Assembly: GCA_044344975.1 (NCBI GenBank)
Contig: JBIJBY010000017.1
Coordinates: 1-16,849, forward strand
Origin: IMCC26077 sp044344975
Lineage (GTDB): Bacteria > Actinomycetota > Actinomycetes > Nanopelagicales > Nanopelagicaceae
DNA: 16,849 nt
Direction of reading: 5' to 3'
The notes beneath the pieces were generated by a model. The model was not told the origin of the DNA, ran no database searches, and saw only the letters and a list, made by a program, of their open reading frames with translations. The translations under genes and the position numbers were made by a program. Each line of letters opens with the position of its first letter. Position 1 is the first letter of the stretch. Shown here piece after piece: positions 6,991-13,662 of this stretch.

Positions 6991-8088
6991 TTATTCCCGC
7001 ACGCTCCCTTCGCCAACATAAAATCTACGATCAGAAAACTCTTTCGGTAAATCGCCCTCAACTGCAGCTGTAACAAGCACCTGTTCAGATGAATCAATTA
7101 ATTCAAGAAGGGCTTCCCTTCGCAAACTATCTAACTCGGCAAAGACATCGTCAAGTATCAAAATTGGCTCACTGCCAAGACCGAGACCCTCTTCAGATAA
7201 CAAACGATACGAACCCATGCGAAGTGCCAATGCATATGACCATGACTCCCCTTGGCTTGCATAACCTTTCACTGGAGTTGGCCCCAGCGCCAATACAAGA
7301 TCATCGCGATGAGGTCCGACCAGTGTTACTCCTCGCTCCATCTCTGCACGGCGAAGAGTTGGCAAGAGAGTCAAAATTTCCTGCTCTAGTTCTTCAGCAC
7401 TTACCCCACGCAATTCCTGTGAACTTTTATAAGTTGCGCTGATTGCATCACCCGACGAAATTCTTTGGTAAGCCTTTGTTACGTACGGCATGAGATCAGC
7501 AACAAGTTGTAGTCGAGCTGCGATAACTTGAGCGCCAAATCGGGAAATGTGTTCATCCCAAGGAGCTAAATCTCGTTCGTGTGGCCGATTCTTCAGCAGA
7601 GTATTTCGCTGCTTTAGAGCTTTCTCGTAATCAGCGATAACTCCCGCATATCGCGGCGTGCGAGAGATTAGTAATGTATCGAGGAAATCTCTTCTTTCGG
7701 TGGGATCGCCTTTTACAAGCGAAAGATCTTCAGGAGTAAAGAGAATGGCACGTACATGACCAAGTAACTCTCGTGTCGATCGAACTGGTTGTTGATTAAT
7801 TCTCGCCCGGTTAGCTCTACCTTGATTGATCTCAACTTCAAGTAGCTCTTCGCGCCCTGCGCTATTTATCTTCGCTCGGATATACGCCTTCTCATTTTCT
7901 AATTTGATTAACGGATTATCTGAGGAGGTTCGGTGTGATCGCAGATATGCAAGGAACCCGATTGATTCGATGATATTGGTTTTACCTTCTCCATTGCTTC
8001 CAATAAACGAAGTGATGCCAGGGCGTAGCTCTAACTCTAAGTTCTCATACGAACGATAGTTAGTTAGGTGTAAATATGAGAGATACAC
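6991..8088 (-). CDS. recF: DNA replication/repair protein RecF
   Basis: This 365-residue RecF is an SMC-like ABC ATPase that helps load RecA at single-strand gaps together with RecO and RecR. Walker A is GSNGEGKTN (30-38), the ABC signature YASQGESWSYALALRMG spans 276-292, and Walker B with D-loop is ILILDDVFAELD (309-320). The N-terminal MYLSYLHLTNYRSYENLELEL is typical of the family. The start is GTG at 8088, three bases after the dnaN stop and in the same frame, so no upstream start is possible. There is no strong ribosome site, which suggests termination-reinitiation coupling with dnaN. Many Actinobacteria have gnd (6-phosphogluconate dehydrogenase) between dnaN and recF; here the two are directly adjacent. 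Confidence 0.97.
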   Translation of the reverse strand: MYLSYLHLTNYRSYENLELELRPGITSFIGSNGEGKTNIIESIGFLAYLRSHRTSSDNPLIKLENEKAYIRAKINSAGREELLEVEINQGRANRARINQQPVRSTRELLGHVRAILFTPEDLSLVKGDPTERRDFLDTLLISRTPRYAGVIADYEKALKQRNTLLKNRPHERDLAPWDEHISRFGAQVIAARLQLVADLMPYVTKAYQRISSGDAISATYKSSQELRGVSAEELEQEILTLLPTLRRAEMERGVTLVGPHRDDLVLALGPTPVKGYASQGESWSYALALRMGSYRLLSEEGLGLGSEPILILDDVFAELDSLRREALLELIDSSEQVLVTAAVEGDLPKEFSDRRFYVGEGSVRE

Positions 8089-8091
8089 AGA

Positions 8092-9216
8092 TTACGAGGC
8101 GTACCGCATCGGCATAAGAAGGTAGCGATAGCTTGTGTTGCTCTGGCCATCTGCGCTCTCTCGACCTGAGAGAACCGCGGGCTTGCTTGCTCCCGTAAAT
8201 GCCATATCAACATAAGCAGCGCCAAGAGCTGAGAGGCCATCAACCAAATATGTTGGGTTAAATGCGATTGTGAAACCTTCACCATCAAAGGCAATCTCTA
8301 ACTCTTCGGTTGCTGAAGCCTCTTCGCCAGCTCCGGCTTCTAAAGTTAATGATCCTGGTGCGAAAGTCAGGCGAAGTGGAATTGTTTTGTCAGCAACTAA
8401 AGCAACTCGTCGCACTGAATCAAGTAGTGGAGCAACTTCAATAATTGCTGTCGCGCTTCGATCACTTGGTAGTAAATGGCGATATGGTGGGAAAGTTCCA
8501 TCGAGCATGCGAGAAGTCATTGACTTTCCCTCTGTTGAAAAACCAATTAAGCGCTCTTGAGCATTAGGTGCGGCTAAAGCAAGGCTCACTTGACTACTAC
8601 CAACAAGTGATTTTGATGCATCATGCAAAGTGCGGGCGCGAATCAGCGCGGATGCACTTGCGCGGGGGGCCTCCCAGTCAAGTTCACGAACTGCTAGTCG
8701 GTAACGATCGGTTGCTGCGAGAGTTAATTTGTTCTCTTCAATTTCTACATGCACACCAGTTAACACTGGAAGTGAGTCGTCTTTACCGGCAGCGATTGCA
8801 ACTTGATGCACAGCCTCTGCAAATAATTCACCAGTGAGACGGCCTGTTTCGGAAGGTAACTCAGGGAGATTTGGGTAATCGCTTACTGGGAGGGTAGGTA
8901 ATGCAAATTTTGCAGAACCAGAAATAACACTTACTCGATTACCATCTAATGAGATTGTTACTGGTTTATTTGGTAATGATTTAGCAATATCAGAGAGAAG
9001 GCGCCCTGACACTAAGACTCTTCCTTCTTCTTTTACATCAGCAGTGATTGTTGCTTTAGCGGATGTTTCTAAATCATAACCAGATAGGTGCACACCATTT
9101 TTTTGCGCATCAATAACAACACCAAGAAGTACTGGCATAATTGGTCGAGAAGAGAGTGATCGGGATACCCAAGCCACACCATCAGAGAGCGCATCGCGCT
9201 CGACTATAAATCTCAT
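8092..9216 (-). CDS. dnaN: DNA polymerase III beta subunit (sliding clamp)
   Basis: This 374-residue beta clamp forms the ring dimer that tethers DNA polymerase III and many repair proteins to DNA. The three-fold repeat architecture is inferred from length and conserved landmarks: MRFIVERDALSDGVAWVSR at the start, PVLTGVHVEIEENKLTLAATDRYRLA in the middle domain, and the terminal SYRYLLMPMR, which matches the conserved peptide lining the partner-binding pocket. The ATG at 9216 is preceded by an AGAGAGTGAG purine stretch. It lies downstream of dnaA across the 384-bp putative origin, so it probably has its own promoter there, but I could not identify one with confidence. Confidence 0.98.
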   Translation of the reverse strand: MRFIVERDALSDGVAWVSRSLSSRPIMPVLLGVVIDAQKNGVHLSGYDLETSAKATITADVKEEGRVLVSGRLLSDIAKSLPNKPVTISLDGNRVSVISGSAKFALPTLPVSDYPNLPELPSETGRLTGELFAEAVHQVAIAAGKDDSLPVLTGVHVEIEENKLTLAATDRYRLAVRELDWEAPRASASALIRARTLHDASKSLVGSSQVSLALAAPNAQERLIGFSTEGKSMTSRMLDGTFPPYRHLLPSDRSATAIIEVAPLLDSVRRVALVADKTIPLRLTFAPGSLTLEAGAGEEASATEELEIAFDGEGFTIAFNPTYLVDGLSALGAAYVDMAFTGASKPAVLSGRESADGQSNTSYRYLLMPMRYAS

Positions 9217-9241
9217 TACTAACTCACTCTCTAAAAAGACG

Positions 9242-9325
9242 TTACCTATCTTCCCTTACTCAACGCTAAAAGGGCTATCTCAGCTTTTAGGCCGAACCCC
9301 CACCGAGATAAGAGTAGGTAAGGGA
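9242..9325. repeat. Nested inverted repeats in the dnaN leader
   Basis: Several short perfect inverted repeats are nested here: TTACCTA (9242-9248) with TAGGTAA (9315-9321); TCCCTTAC (9252-9259) with GTAAGGGA (9318-9325); and CTAAAAG (9266-9272) with CTTTTAG (9284-9290) around an 11-nt loop. The first two share a right arm and so are alternatives. They could be folded structures in the dnaN leader RNA or cruciform-prone DNA at the edge of the origin. No function is established. Confidence 0.35.
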
Positions 9326-9383
9326 TGGTTCATCCCCAGATTTGTCGGTGGTGGTAAATCCTTTATCTATAAAGATAGAGAGA

Positions 9384-9411
9384 TAGTAATAGGAGTAGGG
9401 AGTGTGGATTT
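9384..9411 (+). promoter_or_regulatory. DnaA-trio-like triplets plus adjoining DnaA box (candidate unwinding element)
   Basis: Triplets TAG TAA TAG GAG TAG run from 9384 to 9398, then a short GGAG spacer, then the box-like TGTGGATTT at 9403-9411. The described DnaA-trio is a repeat of 3'-[G/A]A[T/A]-5' that starts near a DnaA box and lets DnaA extend onto one strand. Four of the five triplets fit, read away from the box, and the palindromic AT-rich DNA lies just beyond. The adjacent box itself is degenerate. The assignment is inference from pattern. Confidence 0.45.
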
Positions 9412-9465
9412 TGGGGAAAAGGTGTATTTCCGCTGGTCAGAGGGGAGATCTCTCTCTTTCTTAGT

Positions 9466-9495
9466 TGTGGATAAACCGGTGGATAATGTGGAGAA
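9466..9495 (+). promoter_or_regulatory. Tandem array of three same-direction DnaA boxes
   Basis: TGTGGATAA (9466-9474), GGTGGATAA (9478-9486) and TGTGGAGAA (9487-9495) lie head to tail, with starts 12 and 9 bp apart. The first is an exact DnaA box (TTATCCACA on the minus strand), and the others have one mismatch each. This is the densest box cluster in the window and the likely DnaA nucleation site for oriC. Confidence 0.7.
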
Positions 9496-9600
9496 GTAGG
9501 TATTTGGCTAGTTGCAGCCACTCTTTCCCACAGAGGAAACTCTCAAGGAGGGGTTTACCCCCAAGGTTATCCCCAAGTGTGGAATGGGATTTTTCGGGAG

Positions 9601-11019
9601 TTACCCCTGACTTCGAGCCTGTTGCCGGATTCTGTTGGTCAACTCTGTGACCTGGTTATAGATCGAGCGGCGCTCAGCCATTAGTTGGCGGATCTTCCGA
9701 TCGGCATGCATGACTGTGGTGTGGTCGCGCCCGCCGAAGGTTTGCCCAATTTTCGGCAGTGAGAGATCAGTTAATTCACGACAGAGGTACATCGCAACCT
9801 GGCGAGCATTTACTAAAGCTCGCGAGCGTGATGTGCCGCAGAGATCATCAATAGTGAGGCTGAAGTACGCGGCAGTTTGCGCCATGATTGTGGCGCCAGT
9901 GATTTCTGGCCCAGATTCATCGGGGATGAGATCTTTTAAAACAATTTCAGCGAGCGATAAATCGACGCCTTGTCGATTAAGACTTGCAAAAGCTGTTACT
10001 CGGATTAATGCACCTTCAAGCTCGCGAATATTTGTTGAGATTTTACTCGCGATATATTCCAAAACGTCATCCGGAGCATTTAACCGATCTTGCGCTGCTT
10101 TCTTGCGAAGAATTGCAATACGGGTTTCAAGTTCAGGAGGTTGAATGTCGGTGATCAGCCCCCACTCAAAACGGGAACGAAGCCGGTCTTCCAGCGTTGC
10201 CAATTGTTTTGGTGGACGATCACTGGTGATGACGATCTGTTTATTTGCGTTGTAAAGCGTGTTAAAGGTATGAAAAAACTCTTCCTGAGTGCGCTCTTTA
10301 TTCTCAAGGAATTGAATATCATCTACGAGTAGAAGATCCACATCCCGATAACGCTTTTGGAATACTGCTGATTTATCGTCGCGAATCGAATTAATAAAAT
10401 CATTGGTGAACTCTTCGCTCGATACATATCGAACGCGTAAGTTCCCATAAAGCTCCTTGGCATATGCACCAATTGCATGTAGTAAGTGCGTCTTGCCGAG
10501 ACCAGATTCGCCATAAATAAAAAGTGGGTTATATGCCTTGCCGGGCGCTTCAGCCACCGCAACAGCTGCAGCATGTGCGAATCTATTAGAAGATCCGATG
10601 ACAAACGTTTCAAAGATGTAGCGCGGATTCATACTCATTGCGCCAGATTCAGTAGTAACTGTTGGTTCTGCACTTCTACCAGTGCCTGGTCGTGGTTGTT
10701 CTACCTCGGTTATCACTTCACCAGGTTTTTCATTTTCCAGAGTCTCGTCGATGGTTACCGCAACACGAACCTCTCGACCTAACTTTGTACTCAAGACATC
10801 ATTGATGATTGATCGCAACCGGGTCTCTAAAACATCTTTTGCAAATGCATTTGGCGCAGCAACAAGAAGAGTGGTACTTCCATTGCTATCGATAAGTCCC
10901 ATCGGTTGAGTCAGTTGTAAGAAGGCGCGATGTTGTGGTGAGTCGGTAGCGATGAGCGAAATAGCGCTCTGCCATAGCTCAGGGAGTTGAACCTCAAGGA
11001 GCGCGCTCTCATCTGCCAT
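9601..11019 (-). CDS. dnaA: Chromosomal replication initiator DnaA
   Basis: This 472-residue DnaA binds DnaA boxes and opens the origin. Domain I covers about residues 1-90; a short linker domain II (about 92-128) is rich in Glu, Pro and Thr. Domain III is the AAA+ core from NPRYIFETFV (131-140), with Walker A GESGLGKT (170-177), Walker B LLLVDD (229-234) and the arginine-rich LRSRFEWG (280-287). Domain IV carries the DnaA-box-binding signature GGRDHTTVMHADRKI (429-443). I chose ATG at 11019 because AAAGGA lies 7 nt upstream of it. The longer frame from GTG at 11037 would place that ribosome site inside the coding region. The linker is much shorter than in Streptomyces DnaA. It is divergent from rpmH and upstream of dnaN across oriC. 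Confidence 0.97.
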   Translation of the reverse strand: MADESALLEVQLPELWQSAISLIATDSPQHRAFLQLTQPMGLIDSNGSTTLLVAAPNAFAKDVLETRLRSIINDVLSTKLGREVRVAVTIDETLENEKPGEVITEVEQPRPGTGRSAEPTVTTESGAMSMNPRYIFETFVIGSSNRFAHAAAVAVAEAPGKAYNPLFIYGESGLGKTHLLHAIGAYAKELYGNLRVRYVSSEEFTNDFINSIRDDKSAVFQKRYRDVDLLLVDDIQFLENKERTQEEFFHTFNTLYNANKQIVITSDRPPKQLATLEDRLRSRFEWGLITDIQPPELETRIAILRKKAAQDRLNAPDDVLEYIASKISTNIRELEGALIRVTAFASLNRQGVDLSLAEIVLKDLIPDESGPEITGATIMAQTAAYFSLTIDDLCGTSRSRALVNARQVAMYLCRELTDLSLPKIGQTFGGRDHTTVMHADRKIRQLMAERRSIYNQVTELTNRIRQQARSQG

Positions 11020-11051
11020 TTGGAATCCTTTCCACACCGGTTACCCACCGT

Positions 11052-11197
11052 TTATCCCCAGAGATATCCACAGGCTGTGGGCTACCTAGTGGATATTTGT
11101 CCGAAATGCACCAATATCTACCGAGGGAAGTAGCTTCCTCTGTGGAAGAAGGCAGACCCTATTCCGGGTTATGGGAAAAAGCAACTAGTTATCCACA
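11052..11197. promoter_or_regulatory. DnaA-box group upstream of dnaA
   Basis: In the 358-bp gap between dnaA and rpmH (11020-11377) there are TTATCCCCA (11052-11060, one mismatch), ATATCCACA (11064-11072, one mismatch), AGTGGATAT (11088-11096, two mismatches) and the perfect TTATCCACA (11189-11197). The second box runs into a near-perfect palindrome, CCACAG (11068-11073) and CTGTGG (11075-11080) around one base. Boxes upstream of dnaA commonly mediate autorepression of dnaA, and in some bacteria they form a second half of a bipartite origin. No clear dnaA -35/-10 pair was identified. The remainder of the gap holds the rpmH promoter and leader. Confidence 0.55.
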
Positions 11198-11265
11198 ACT
11201 CTAAACTCCACGTTTAGGGATAGCTCTGGGTAGTTTTCATCAGCGCGCCCTTCGCCCTCCCGGGT

Positions 11266-11295
11266 TTGACCATAACGCCCTTACCTCCGTACCGT
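11266..11295 (+). promoter_or_regulatory. Candidate rpmH promoter
   Basis: TTGACC (11266-11271) and TACCGT (11290-11295) are separated by 18 bp. The -35 differs from consensus at one base and the -10 fits the TANNNT pattern usual for actinobacterial housekeeping promoters. It lies about 80 nt upstream of the rpmH start and faces the rpmH-rnpA-yidD-yidC genes, which follow without large gaps. Confidence 0.55.
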
Positions 11296-11377
11296 TTACC
11301 TCCTGCCCGATCGATTATGAGTTCACCAACTCAAGCGCTCGAGCCAATGAAACTTCCTCGACCTTTAGGAGATACAC

Positions 11378-11512
11378 GTGAAGCGGACCTTTCAACCCAA
11401 CAATCGCCGTCGGGCCAAGACCCATGGTTTCCGCGCTCGCATGTCAACTCGTGCAGGTCGCGCTGTTCTAGCTGCGCGTCGTGCCAAGGGGCGCCTGCGC
11501 ATCTCGGCATAA
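11378..11512 (+). CDS. rpmH: 50S ribosomal protein L34
   Basis: This 44-residue, strongly basic protein has the highly conserved L34 sequence: MKRTFQPNNRRRAKTHGFRA, then RMSTRAGRAVLAARRAKGRL and the ending RISA. L34 is a small component of the large ribosomal subunit. It starts at GTG, with AGGAG 6 nt upstream, and stops at TAA 11510-11512. It is the first gene rightward of the origin and is followed by rnpA after 25 bp, the near-universal rpmH-rnpA pair. It is short enough to be missed by length-filtered gene calling. Confidence 0.97.
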   Translation: MKRTFQPNNRRRAKTHGFRARMSTRAGRAVLAARRAKGRLRISA

Positions 11513-11537
11513 GTCTTCGCGTAATTGGCGCGGGCTG

Positions 11538-11891
11538 ATGTTGGCGCAGAAAAATCGCCTGCGTAAAGCGAGCGAGTTCGCACTCGCTTCTAAAGGCAAG
11601 CGAGTGTCAGGAGAGAATTTTCTGCTCTATGTCGCAACACCAGTTCACGGTGAGCGATCTGGGGCACCGGTGAAGGTGGGCCTCATAGTGGGAAAGAATG
11701 TGGGCAACTCAGTGATGCGCCATCGCGTCTCTAGGCAGATTCGCCATGGTATTGCCCCGCACCTCAATAGATTTTCTGAAGGCACGCTCTTGCTCTTTCG
11801 TGCCCATCCGGGCGCGGCAAAGAGCGCAGAGCAAAATCTCAACGCTGAGATTTCGGCATTAGTTTCGAAATATTTTTCGGTTGCTAAATGA
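11538..11891 (+). CDS. rnpA: Ribonuclease P protein component
   Basis: This 117-residue basic protein is the protein subunit of RNase P, which with the catalytic RNA trims the 5' leader of precursor tRNAs. The family's RNA-binding motif is seen as VGKNVGNSVMRHRVSRQIRH (residues 49-68), equivalent to the canonical RNxxxR segment but with His replacing Asn, a variant that I recall in mycobacterial proteins as well. The start is ATG at 11538 (MLAQKNRLRKASEF), the normal N-terminus. The frame stays open upstream into rpmH, but those residues do not resemble RnpA. The ribosome site is weak, which suggests coupling to rpmH. Its TGA overlaps the yidD start as ATGA. Confidence 0.93.
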   Translation: MLAQKNRLRKASEFALASKGKRVSGENFLLYVATPVHGERSGAPVKVGLIVGKNVGNSVMRHRVSRQIRHGIAPHLNRFSEGTLLLFRAHPGAAKSAEQNLNAEISALVSKYFSVAK

Positions 11892-12139
11892 TCACCTTAA
11901 TTCGTTTATATCAGAAGTGGATCTCACCAGCCTTCCCGGCTAGATGTAAGTACTACCCGACCTGTTCGGAATATGCACTTCTAGCGATTCGCAGTAAGGG
12001 TTTGATTGTTGGTACTGCTTTAGCGATGTGGCGATTGATTCGCTGCAACCCATGGTCGATGGGTGGAATCGACTATCCACCAGGTGGCAGAGATGTTCAG
12101 GCACAAAATCAACAACAGCGAAGAAAGGCGAGTAAATAG
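11888..12139 (+). CDS. yidD: Membrane protein insertion efficiency factor YidD
   Basis: This 83-residue protein has the YidD signature. LIRLYQKWISPAFPARCKYY is followed by PTCSEYALLAI (residues 24-34) and WRLIRCNPWSMGGIDYPPGG (48-67), including the conserved cysteines. An N-terminal amphipathic/hydrophobic segment suits peripheral membrane attachment. YidD assists YidC/Sec-dependent insertion of inner-membrane proteins. It overlaps rnpA by 4 nt (ATGA), and its TAG shares one base with the GTG start of yidC, so rnpA, yidD and yidC are translationally coupled. The tail (AQNQQQRRKASK) is basic and poorly conserved. Confidence 0.93.
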   Translation: MITLIRLYQKWISPAFPARCKYYPTCSEYALLAIRSKGLIVGTALAMWRLIRCNPWSMGGIDYPPGGRDVQAQNQQQRRKASK

Positions 12140-13110
12140 TGGGTATTTTTAATCCGCTTTATGATGCGATTTCCTGGGTTATCTTATTTTTCCATGGTTT
12201 ATTTGAACCAATGTTTGGTGCAGAGAGCGGCGTAACCTGGTCGCTAGCAATCATCTTTCTAGTTGTGTTGATTCGAATCATTTTAATTCCGCTCTTTGTG
12301 AAGCAGATCAAAAGCCAACGAGCTTTGACAGTTCTCCAGCCAGAGATGAAGGCGATTCAACAGAAGTATAAAGATGATCGCCAAAAGCAGTCTGAAGAGA
12401 TGATGAAGCTTTATAAAAAGCATGGTACAAATCCATTAGCATCTTGTTTTCCGCTACTCGCCCAAGCACCAATCTTTTTCGCGCTCTTTACGGTGCTAAA
12501 TGGAATCGCACAAGATGTTCCACGAGGAGTTCTTACTCAAGCAGATGTTGATAGCGCAGCAAATGCTGGATTTTTTGGCGCACCAATCGCAGCAACTTTT
12601 TTAATGGGCGCTCCAGATATTGAGAAGCTTGGTGGTACACCGGCAACGGTGAAAATCATTACTCTCATCATGATTATCTTGATGTCTGCATCAACATTTA
12701 TCACGCAACGTCAATTGATGGTTAAGGGAATGCCTAAGAACGACGGTCAACCAAACATGATGGTGCAACAACAAAAAATCATGTTGTACTTATTCCCAAT
12801 AATTTTTGCGGTGACAGGAATTAACTTTCCAGTTGGTGTTTTACTTTATTGGTTAACTACAAATCTTTGGACTATGGGACAACAGTTCTATGTCATCAAG
12901 AGAAATCCAACGCCAGGATCTCCTGCTTATTTTGAGTTAGAGGCAAAGCGTGCAAAGAAGGCGGGAACTACTGAACAAACAGATCCAACAAATAACGGCT
13001 CAGTTGCTGTTGAAGGGTCAGATGAGCAGAACCCCACCGATCTGAAAGGGCAACGCCAACAGCCAAAGCGTGATAAGGGCAAACAAGGCAAGAAAAAGAA
13101 GAAGCGATAG
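12139..13110 (+). CDS. yidC: Membrane protein insertase YidC (Oxa1 family)
   Basis: This 323-residue YidC is of the short Gram-positive type without the large periplasmic domain. Five hydrophobic segments are visible (approximately 9-27, 33-53, 99-121, 172-188 and 214-245). The second carries Arg46 in VVLIRIILIP, matching the positively charged residue of the hydrophilic insertion groove. The cytoplasmic hairpin after it is charged (EMKAIQQKYKDDRQKQSEEM). The C-terminus is hydrophilic and ends in a Lys/Arg run (KQGKKKKKR), a feature associated with ribosome binding. No lipobox cysteine is seen, unlike SpoIIIJ-type lipoproteins. It starts at GTG, overlapping the yidD stop by one base, with AAAGGCGAG upstream. 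Partner genes yidD and jag flank it. Confidence 0.96.
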   Translation: MGIFNPLYDAISWVILFFHGLFEPMFGAESGVTWSLAIIFLVVLIRIILIPLFVKQIKSQRALTVLQPEMKAIQQKYKDDRQKQSEEMMKLYKKHGTNPLASCFPLLAQAPIFFALFTVLNGIAQDVPRGVLTQADVDSAANAGFFGAPIAATFLMGAPDIEKLGGTPATVKIITLIMIILMSASTFITQRQLMVKGMPKNDGQPNMMVQQQKIMLYLFPIIFAVTGINFPVGVLLYWLTTNLWTMGQQFYVIKRNPTPGSPAYFELEAKRAKKAGTTEQTDPTNNGSVAVEGSDEQNPTDLKGQRQQPKRDKGKQGKKKKKR

Positions 13111-13111
13111 G

Positions 13112-13138
13112 TAGATAGCGACAATTCATCGCAATCTA
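13112..13138. repeat. Hairpin between yidC and jag
   Basis: TAGAT (13112-13116) pairs with ATCTA (13134-13138), and GCGA (13118-13121) pairs with TCGC (13129-13132), with an A:A mismatch between the two stems and a 7-nt loop. It begins one base after the yidC stop. There is no following T-run, so it is not a classical intrinsic terminator. It may protect the yidC message end or moderate readthrough into jag. A -10-like TATATT (13150-13155) follows, but its -35 is unclear. Confidence 0.35.
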
Positions 13139-13185
13139 TGACAAATAACTATATTTACCCCTATTTGGGGAGGTAGGAGAGAAGA

Positions 13186-13659
13186 ATGGCCGAGAAGAGC
13201 CTCATTGCACGGTTAGAAGAAGAGGGAGATCGAGGTGCGGATTACCTTGAAGCGCTCCTTGATATCGCTGATTTACCGGGCGATATCGATATTGATGTGG
13301 AGAATGATCGGGCAGCCCTAGCCATAGTTGGCGGAGAGTTGACCCATCTCATCGGAAGAGAGGGGGAGGTTCTCGAGGCGCTCCAGGAGTTAACTCGAAT
13401 GGCGGTGCAGCGCGAGACAGGCGAGCGCTCTCGATTAATGCTCGATATTGAGGGTTTTCGAGCGAAGAAGCGAGATGAGCTTCGAGCTCTTGCAGAGAGC
13501 ACGGCGGAAGAGGTTAAGAAGAGTGGTGTCGCAATTGCCCTAAAGCCTATGAATGCCTTTGAGCGAAAAGTTATCCACGACGCTATTGGCGAGTTGGGGC
13601 TGAGTAGTGAATCAGAGGGCGAGGAGCCAGAGCGCCATATCGTGGTTCTTCCTGCTTAA
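13186..13659 (+). CDS. jag: Jag/KhpB-type KH-R3H RNA-binding protein
   Basis: This 157-residue protein has a KH domain with the GXXG loop as GREG (57-60 in LIGREGEVLEALQELTRMAV), then an R3H domain with the Arg-x3-His signature at Arg127/His131 (AFERKVIHDAI), ending RHIVVLPA. Jag/KhpB proteins bind RNA and in Gram-positives influence cell elongation and division; the gene habitually follows yidC. This version lacks the N-terminal Jag-N domain and starts with an acidic helix (about 1-30), as is usual in Actinobacteria. AGGAGA lies 5 nt before the ATG, one of the best ribosome sites in the window. The 75-bp gap from yidC suggests some independent control. Confidence 0.93.
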   Translation: MAEKSLIARLEEEGDRGADYLEALLDIADLPGDIDIDVENDRAALAIVGGELTHLIGREGEVLEALQELTRMAVQRETGERSRLMLDIEGFRAKKRDELRALAESTAEEVKKSGVAIALKPMNAFERKVIHDAIGELGLSSESEGEEPERHIVVLPA

Positions 13660-13662
13660 TGT

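Larger units (their letters stand above)
9357..9580. other. oriC: Putative chromosomal origin of replication (oriC)
   Basis: This is the core of the 384-bp non-coding gap between dnaN and dnaA, the standard actinobacterial oriC position. It contains an AT-rich palindromic stretch (CTTTAT-CT-ATAAAG, 9361-9374), a triplet run resembling a DnaA-trio (9384-9398), and DnaA-box-like sites on one strand: TGTGGATTT 9403-9411 (two mismatches), TGTGGATAA 9466-9474 (perfect), GGTGGATAA 9478-9486 and TGTGGAGAA 9487-9495 (one mismatch each). TTATCCCCA at 9567-9575 (one mismatch) points the other way. Genes to the left run leftward and the rpmH-par genes run rightward, as expected for a bidirectional origin. 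The gap has no plausible gene. Confidence 0.75.

Noticed and set aside
9550..9561. GGGG-TTTA-CCCC hairpin after dnaA as a terminator
   Set aside because: The stem is only 4 bp and no T-run follows in the dnaA direction.
11481..11537. Longer RnpA reading frame overlapping rpmH, as in Thermus
   Set aside because: The extra 19 residues do not resemble RnpA. The normal N-terminus begins at the ATG at 11538.
11266..11538. 90-residue open frame through the rpmH promoter and gene
   Set aside because: It is the out-of-frame shadow of rpmH; the real L34 frame is unmistakable.
13571..13579. DnaA-box-like TTATCCACG inside jag
   Set aside because: A single isolated one-mismatch site in coding sequence, not distinguishable from chance.
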